Assembly (NCBI GenBank): GCA_025356735.1
Contig: JANXRT010000431.1
Location: 1 to 5,443 of the forward strand
DNA from: Acetobacteraceae bacterium
GTDB taxonomy: Bacteria; Pseudomonadota; Alphaproteobacteria; Acetobacterales; Acetobacteraceae
Length of the DNA stretch: 5,443 nt
Direction of reading: 5' to 3'
A program made the translations under genes and the position numbers. Below, piece by piece: positions 1 through 3,298 of this stretch. The notes beneath the pieces are model-generated. The model saw only the letters and a list, made by a program, of their open reading frames with translations, ran no database searches and had not been told where the DNA came from. Every line of letters starts with the position of its first letter. The stretch's first letter is position 1.

Positions 1-339
1 ACCGACCAGCGTGCTCGCCGGCGGCGTTCCGCCTGCAAAGAACGGTGTGCGTCCCAGGCCGATGGCAGACCGGTGTTCCGGTCGGTAATTCACGACATAG
101 CTGGTAAGCTTGACGATGTCGGCGTGGCTCGCCTCGGCGGCGGCAAGCGTCAAGCCGACGTTGCGCATCGCCTGCGCGGTCTGCGCCGCCAGGTCATCCC
201 CGCCGACCAGCGCGCCGTGCGCATCGGTCGACACCAGCCCCGCCGTGTAGATCGTGTGGGTCCCGGAGGCGACGACCACCTGCGAGAAGGCCGGGTTGTG
301 CAGAAGCCTCTCCGGGCGGAGAGGTTCGATGGTGCTCAT
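1..339 (-). CDS. RidA/YjgF/YER057c/UK114-family protein, N-terminal part (3' end outside window)
   Basis: Reading leftward from the ATG at 339, the frame stays open for 113 codons to the window edge. About 15-20 C-terminal residues are probably missing, since the family is usually 125-130 residues. The protein starts MSTIEPLRPERLLHNPAFSQ and has typical RidA landmarks: an early strand with 'IYTAGLVSTDAHGALVG', the 'QTAQAMRNVGLTLAAAEASHADIVKLTSYVV' type helix-strand core, and 'TPPASTLVG' at the edge. The family forms cytosolic trimers; classical RidA hydrolyses reactive enamine/imine intermediates made by PLP enzymes. The Arg of the canonical 'PARS' motif aligns with Ser109 (bases 13-15), so canonical imine deaminase activity is doubtful and this is better described as a RidA-family member of unknown substrate. 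A GAAGGT ribosome-binding site (347-352) lies 7 nt before the ATG and supports this start. The gene reads in the same direction as the DUF3072 gene but is 313 bp away, so it is probably a separate unit. The family call is firm; the function is not. Confidence 0.9.
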   Translation of the reverse strand, partial: MSTIEPLRPERLLHNPAFSQVVVASGTHTIYTAGLVSTDAHGALVGGDDLAAQTAQAMRNVGLTLAAAEASHADIVKLTSYVVNYRPEHRSAIGLGRTPFFAGGTPPASTLVG

Positions 340-652
340 GCTGCCGACCTTCGGTGTTTGTCGGTTCGGCTGGAGCGCCCTTTCTCCGCCCCGGCCTGCA
401 CGATCACAGTGCGCTGCGTGCAGCGGCGGCGACTTAGCGGGGCTTGAAGTCCTCGATGCCATGCACGTGGGTTGAATAACAGCAGCGACCAAGCCGAAGG
501 GTGTTAAATGCAGTACCAGTAAGCGCACGACCGCAGCTAGTTGTTGATCTCGTAAAGCGGTGTGCCCGACGCTCAAATTATTAGTATCGGGATTACACAA
601 TCCAGGTTTACAGCAAACAATGACGTGATCAACTCAGCGACTGTCGCTCAGT
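340..652. other. Non-coding interval between the RidA-like and DUF3072 genes
   Basis: No reading frame here looks like a protein; short frames on the plus strand run antisense into the RidA-like gene and have no recognisable domain. The interval should hold the promoter of the RidA-like gene. The best minus-strand sigma-70-like match is TTGTTT (615-620), a 17-nt spacer, then TGTAAT (592-597). It is weak at -35 and would leave a leader of about 250 nt. A small perfect hairpin, GGATT-ACAC-AATCC (590-603), overlaps that -10. No tRNA or riboswitch was recognised. Confidence 0.5.
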
Positions 653-653
653 T
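631..653 (-). terminator. Inverted repeat at the DUF3072 stop codon, possible terminator
   Basis: The arms AACTCAGCGAC (631-641) and GTCGCTCAGTT (643-653) are complementary at 10 of 11 positions; the only mismatch is C635/C649. They are separated by one base, so the folded loop would take in a few central bases. The repeat ends on the stop codon of the DUF3072 gene, the usual place for a transcript-end hairpin. No T-run follows it on the minus strand, so it is not a textbook intrinsic terminator. It could instead be a 3'-end stabilising stem or a protein-binding dyad. Confidence 0.4.
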
Positions 654-883
654 CAATGCGACTTGCCCCGACCTGTCTTGGCCTGTAAGGCGTCGATGCG
701 TTTCGACGCATCCGCCTTGCTCAAGGAGGAGTCAAATTCCTCGGCGGCTTCCTCGCAAAGAGTCTTTAGGTACGAAGCCTGTGCACCCGTCATGGTCTCA
801 TTACCAGTCGTCCAGTCATCCGGGTCCTTGACTGTGTTGGACGGGGCATCGGAGTCAGCCGGTTCTTTTGGGTTTGTGCTCAT
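653..883 (-). CDS. DUF3072 domain-containing small protein
   Basis: This is a 76-residue, soluble, acidic protein with no signal peptide or membrane segment. The family signature is recognisable: 'NTVKDPDDWTTGNETMTGAQ' (residues 16-35), then 'ASYLKTLCEEAAEEFDSSLSKADASKRIDALQ' (36-67) and a short basic tail 'AKTGRGKSH'. This fits DUF3072, a small family of unknown function; the second half resembles a short helical SAP-like/DUF3072 fold with a Lys-Arg-Ile motif. The ATG at 883 keeps the whole conserved block. A purine-rich GAGGGGG (885-891) precedes it but sits very close to the ATG. An EcfG-type promoter ends only 9 nt upstream of the ATG, which suggests induction in the general stress response and a nearly leaderless mRNA. 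The conserved domain starts at residue 16 and there is no alternative in-frame start before it. The role is unknown; the promoter suggests stress protection (inference). Confidence 0.85.
   Translation of the reverse strand: MSTNPKEPADSDAPSNTVKDPDDWTTGNETMTGAQASYLKTLCEEAAEEFDSSLSKADASKRIDALQAKTGRGKSH
687..718. repeat. Strong hairpin inside the DUF3072 coding sequence
   Basis: Read on the plus strand, AAGGCG (687-692) pairs with CGCCTT (713-718), and GATGCGT (695-701) pairs with ACGCATC (706-712) around a TTCG loop (702-705). The two unpaired bases at 693-694 form a small bulge. This gives 13 base pairs with no mismatch. It encodes the K-A-D-A-S-K-R-I-D-A segment of the DUF3072 protein, so it may partly reflect codon choice. 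Confidence 0.6.
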
Positions 884-892
884 ACCCCCTCA

Positions 893-917
893 AACGTCTT
901 TGTACCCTGTATGTTCC
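893..917 (-). promoter_or_regulatory. EcfG (general stress sigma factor) promoter for the DUF3072 gene
   Basis: On the minus strand, GGAAC (917-913) is followed by 16 nt and then CGTT (896-893). This is an exact match to the alphaproteobacterial sigma-EcfG consensus GGAAC-N16/17-CGTT. It points at the DUF3072 gene, whose ATG begins 9 nt beyond the -10 element. The orientation, spacing and position in front of a small gene all support a real promoter. It would respond to the PhyR-NepR-EcfG partner-switch cascade if the organism has one; none of those three genes is in the window. Confidence 0.75.
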
Positions 918-1023
918 AAACTGTTTTTTGTGTTCAGCCAACGGGCAAAAGTAACCGGATAGATTTTGGCCATGGCTTGATTTCAACGGGTAAGCTGTAT
1001 TTGTTCATGCCGCCGAAGAATGA

Positions 1024-1043
1024 ATTGTCGCGATCGTGACAAT
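1024..1043. promoter_or_regulatory. 20-bp near-perfect palindrome, candidate operator
   Basis: ATTGTCGCGATCGTGACAAT is symmetric at every pair except G1030/T1037. It has the size and symmetry of a binding site for a dimeric helix-turn-helix regulator. A second inverted repeat, CGTGA (1035-1039) and TCACG (1048-1052) with an 8-nt spacer, overlaps its right half. It lies about 107 bp upstream of the EcfG -35 element and 556 bp upstream of the receiver start, so which gene it might control is unclear. No regulator is identified. Confidence 0.4.
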
Positions 1044-1584
1044 ATGATCACGGTGGTAGAGGTCTCGATAGCCTCCGACCGAACGTCTAAACTCGATGTC
1101 AATCTTTCCTACGGACGTAACACACTTAGAATGAACCTAAAATACTTGGAGTAGAAAATAATTATATGATATCTACTTTTACAAGCTGATGTTCTGAGGC
1201 GGAGTTTTCGGTTGACTAGGAGTTTCTAACACTCAACATTGCGGCAGATAAGGTCGATTGAAGAAGCTGCGAAATTATCGCATGTCTTTGTTTTAATTTG
1301 GTGTGCGGATATTCTTTTATGAGTTCTTGTAATCATCCCATTTCAATTGTGTCGCCGCGACTGCGCGCCGGTGCGTTCGGTCCTTCAGGTTTCCTGGCCG
1401 AGGCGACTAGGTTGGATCGCCAACCCGGAACGGCACAGCGCGGGACCGCGCGTCGATGCCGCAATGTTACCTAGCCGCTGATGCTGACGCGCTCATAGCT
1501 TGGCGCCGCTCGAGATCAACGGTTGTACGATGGGTCAATCTCAGGCGTTCAGAGCTTGGTTTCACCAGATTACCGCCAGAGCGC

Positions 1585-1590
1585 GGGGGG
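1585..1590 (+). promoter_or_regulatory. Ribosome-binding site supporting the GTG start of the receiver gene
   Basis: A run of six G, 8 nt before the GTG at 1599, is the only Shine-Dalgarno-like element near the start. The GTG is needed to include the first receiver strand (LKVLIAEDD); the next in-frame ATG, at residue 12, would delete the acidic pocket. Confidence 0.5.
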
Positions 1591-1598
1591 ATTGAAGC

Positions 1599-2042
1599 GT
1601 GCTCAAGGTGCTGATTGCCGAGGACGATCTGATGATCGCCGACATGATCGAGGAAATACTGGTTCGAAACGGCTACGAGGTCTGCGGCATCGGACGAACG
1701 GTGGCGGATTGCATCGCCCTTGGCCTGCATCACAGGCCTGATCTGGCAATCATCGACCTGCGACTTGCCGATGGCGGATTCGGCACCGACATCGTCGCCG
1801 GTCTGGCAGGACTGGATAACCTGGGTGTGCTCTATGCCACCGGCAACATGTCTTCCGCGCTGCTGACCGACGCCGACGGCGACGCCTGCCTGGCCAAGCC
1901 CTATCGCTCCGCGGATCTGCTTCGCTCGCTGGAGATCGTCATCGATATCCGCGCCCAGGCCGCCGTGATGCAGCCGTTTCCTCGCGGATTCCAGCTGTTG
2001 CACGCGGCTGAAACGGACCGTCGGAAGCGCCTGCATGGCTGA
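1599..2042 (+). CDS. Single-domain response regulator (stand-alone receiver)
   Basis: This 147-residue cytosolic protein consists of one CheY-like receiver domain (about 1-115) and a short tail, with no DNA-binding or enzymatic output domain. The catalytic set is complete: acidic pocket Glu8/Asp9/Asp10 (IAEDD), phospho-acceptor Asp53 (LAIIDLRL), Thr81 (LYATGN) and Lys100-Pro101 (LAKPY). The 'YATG' around Thr81 recalls the FATGUY motif of alphaproteobacterial stand-alone receivers such as SdrG, but Tyr replaces Phe and Asn follows, so membership is only suggested. The tail (about 116-147) contains PFPRGFQLL and a basic end. Translation starts at GTG; an ATG start would truncate strand 1. The gene overlaps the following kinase by 8 bp, so the two are almost certainly cotranscribed and translationally coupled. 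The likely role is to accept phosphate from that kinase, as a phosphate sink, an inhibitor or a shuttle towards another phosphorelay protein. The receiver call is firm; the pathway is inferred. Confidence 0.93.
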   Translation: MLKVLIAEDDLMIADMIEEILVRNGYEVCGIGRTVADCIALGLHHRPDLAIIDLRLADGGFGTDIVAGLAGLDNLGVLYATGNMSSALLTDADGDACLAKPYRSADLLRSLEIVIDIRAQAAVMQPFPRGFQLLHAAETDRRKRLHG

Positions 2043-3252
2043 CGACGCGGCGCGTGTGCGAAAGCTGCTGCGCCAGCAGGCGGCGATCGCCCGGTTCGGC
2101 AGCTTTGCGCTGCGCCAGGACGATCTGATGCCGGTTCTTGAACAGGCCGTACGCGTTTGCGCCCAGGGCATAGGCGCGCGATTCTGCAAGATCTGCCGCT
2201 ACCGGCCGGTGGAGCACGATCTGCTGATCGAAGCCGGACACGGCTGGAACCCAGGCATCGTCGGCCACGTGGTATCGGCCGCGGACGAAAGCTCGCCCCA
2301 GGGCCGCGCGTTCGTCACCGGCCAGCCTTCGGTGTGCACCGACCTGCGACAGGATAACAGCTTCAGGCTGCCGTCGTTCTACGCCGACCATGCGATCATC
2401 TCGACCATCGACGTGGTCATCAAAGGCGACCGCCGACCCTACGGCGTGCTCGAGATCGACCATGACGAGCAGCATGACTACGATCAGCACGACATCGAGT
2501 TTCTCACCGGATTTGCCAACGTTCTCGCCGAGGCCGTGGCCGCCGCGTCACGCGCGGCGATCCTGCGGGCAACCGTCGAGCAGATGACGATCCTGACGCA
2601 GGACAAGGACCGCCTGCTGGCCCAGAAGGAGATGCTGGCCGAGGAACTGCAGCATCGCGTGCGCAACAACCTTCAGCTTGTGCATGGCATGTTGAGCCGG
2701 CAGCTCGAAGAAACAGCGGATAAGCCGCAACACAGGGGCATCCGCGCGATCGCGCGTCGGGTATCCAGCCTCGCCACGGTCTATGACCATCTGCTCGGCA
2801 GCGACATGGCCAGAACCACCGATTTCAGCGGCTACCTGAAATCACTCTGCGCCAATCTGGCCGAGATCCAGGCAAGTTCCGACGGCGCCATCACCCTGAC
2901 ATGCGACAGCGAGGCCCTGGTTCTCGATCTCGACGTGGTGACGGCGCTGGGCATCGTGGTCACCGAACTTGTCACGAACAGCTTCGACCATGCCTTCGCC
3001 GGCAGCAGCGGATCGATCCGCGTCGCTGCCCGCCGCGCGACCGAGCCGGGTGCGATGGCGACCCTGACGATCCGCGACGATGGCATCGGCTTCACCGCCG
3101 GCGTCGGCAACAAGCGCCACGGGCTTGGCCTGGTGCGCCGGCTTGCCGAGCAGATCGGCGGCAGCGCCTCGCTTACGACGGATCTTGGCACGACGGATCG
3201 TGGAACGCTGTGGACCGTGGCATTCCCGGAAATGTCCACGCCTGAATTCTGA
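2035..3252 (+). CDS. GAF domain sensor histidine kinase, HisKA_2 type
   Basis: This 405-residue kinase has no signal peptide or membrane segment, so it should sense a cytosolic cue. Domains in order: a short N-terminal helix (1-25), GAF domain (about 26-172, with 'AGHGWNPGIVGHVV' and 'RPYGVLEIDHDE'), a coiled-coil-like linker (about 173-203), the HisKA_2 dimerisation/phosphotransfer domain with His207 in 'LQHRVRNNLQLVHGML', and a HATPase_c domain. The ATPase domain shows the N box 'ELVTNSFDHAF' (Asn315), G1 box 'DDGIGF' (348-353) and G2 box 'HGLGL' (362-366). The catalytic residues are intact. The H box with NNLQ fits HisKA_2 rather than a classical HisKA or strict HWE kinase. The GAF domain has an uncommon CKIC pair (Cys51, Cys54). 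The ATG at 2035 lies inside the receiver gene, with GGAAG (2023-2027) 7 nt upstream. Its likely partner is the overlapping receiver. Such kinases often feed the alphaproteobacterial general stress response; the ligand and final target are unknown. Confidence 0.93.
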   Translation: MADDAARVRKLLRQQAAIARFGSFALRQDDLMPVLEQAVRVCAQGIGARFCKICRYRPVEHDLLIEAGHGWNPGIVGHVVSAADESSPQGRAFVTGQPSVCTDLRQDNSFRLPSFYADHAIISTIDVVIKGDRRPYGVLEIDHDEQHDYDQHDIEFLTGFANVLAEAVAAASRAAILRATVEQMTILTQDKDRLLAQKEMLAEELQHRVRNNLQLVHGMLSRQLEETADKPQHRGIRAIARRVSSLATVYDHLLGSDMARTTDFSGYLKSLCANLAEIQASSDGAITLTCDSEALVLDLDVVTALGIVVTELVTNSFDHAFAGSSGSIRVAARRATEPGAMATLTIRDDGIGFTAGVGNKRHGLGLVRRLAEQIGGSASLTTDLGTTDRGTLWTVAFPEMSTPEF

Positions 3253-3298
3253 CCCAGCCAAACGATGCCGTGCGCCCGCGGCTTGTTCGTCCGACGAC

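Larger units (their letters stand above)
884..1598. other. Long AT-rich intergenic region between divergent genes
   Basis: These 715 bp separate the divergent DUF3072 gene and receiver-kinase operon. No frame has a recognisable product. The longest tidy plus-strand frame in the middle (1319-1474, ATG to TAG, 51 residues) has no good ribosome-binding site and no known motif. Composition falls sharply: 18 of 60 bases are G/C in 1141-1200 and 20 of 60 in 1261-1320, returning to high GC after about 1350. It holds the EcfG promoter (893-917) and a palindrome (1024-1043). It must also hold the promoter of the operon starting at 1599, but I found no convincing one. A TTGACT (1212-1217) with a 17-nt spacer leads to a poor -10 (AACATT), and GGAAC at 1427-1431 has no CGTT at the right distance. 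The block could be a decayed gene, acquired DNA or an extended regulatory region. Confidence 0.55.

Noticed and set aside
73..447. 124-residue plus-strand frame at the left end
   Set aside because: It is antisense to the RidA-like gene, Arg-rich, and has no family resemblance.
625..1052. Shared TGATCACG octamer (minus strand at 625-632, plus strand at 1045-1052) as a regulatory repeat
   Set aside because: Two copies of a near-palindromic 8-mer are too little to distinguish from chance.
1212..1240. TTGACT-N17-AACATT as a sigma-70-type promoter for the operon
   Set aside because: The -35 is good but the -10 matches only three of six positions, and it would leave a leader of about 350 nt.
1427..1454. 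Possible EcfG promoter for the receiver-kinase operon (GGAAC then CGTC)
   Set aside because: The spacer is 19 nt instead of 16-17 and the -10 is CGTC, so it misses the consensus on both counts.
1319..1474. 51-residue plus-strand frame in the intergenic region
   Set aside because: No convincing ribosome-binding site, no known motif, and the composition changes sharply across it.
1467..2189. 240-residue open frame on the minus strand across the receiver gene
   Set aside because: It lies antisense to a receiver and kinase with complete catalytic motifs, has no recognisable domain, and is a typical by-product of GC-rich codon bias.
3253..3298. Bidirectional terminator between the convergent kinase and DHOR genes
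   Set aside because: No stable stem followed by a T-run on either strand could be found in these 46 bp.
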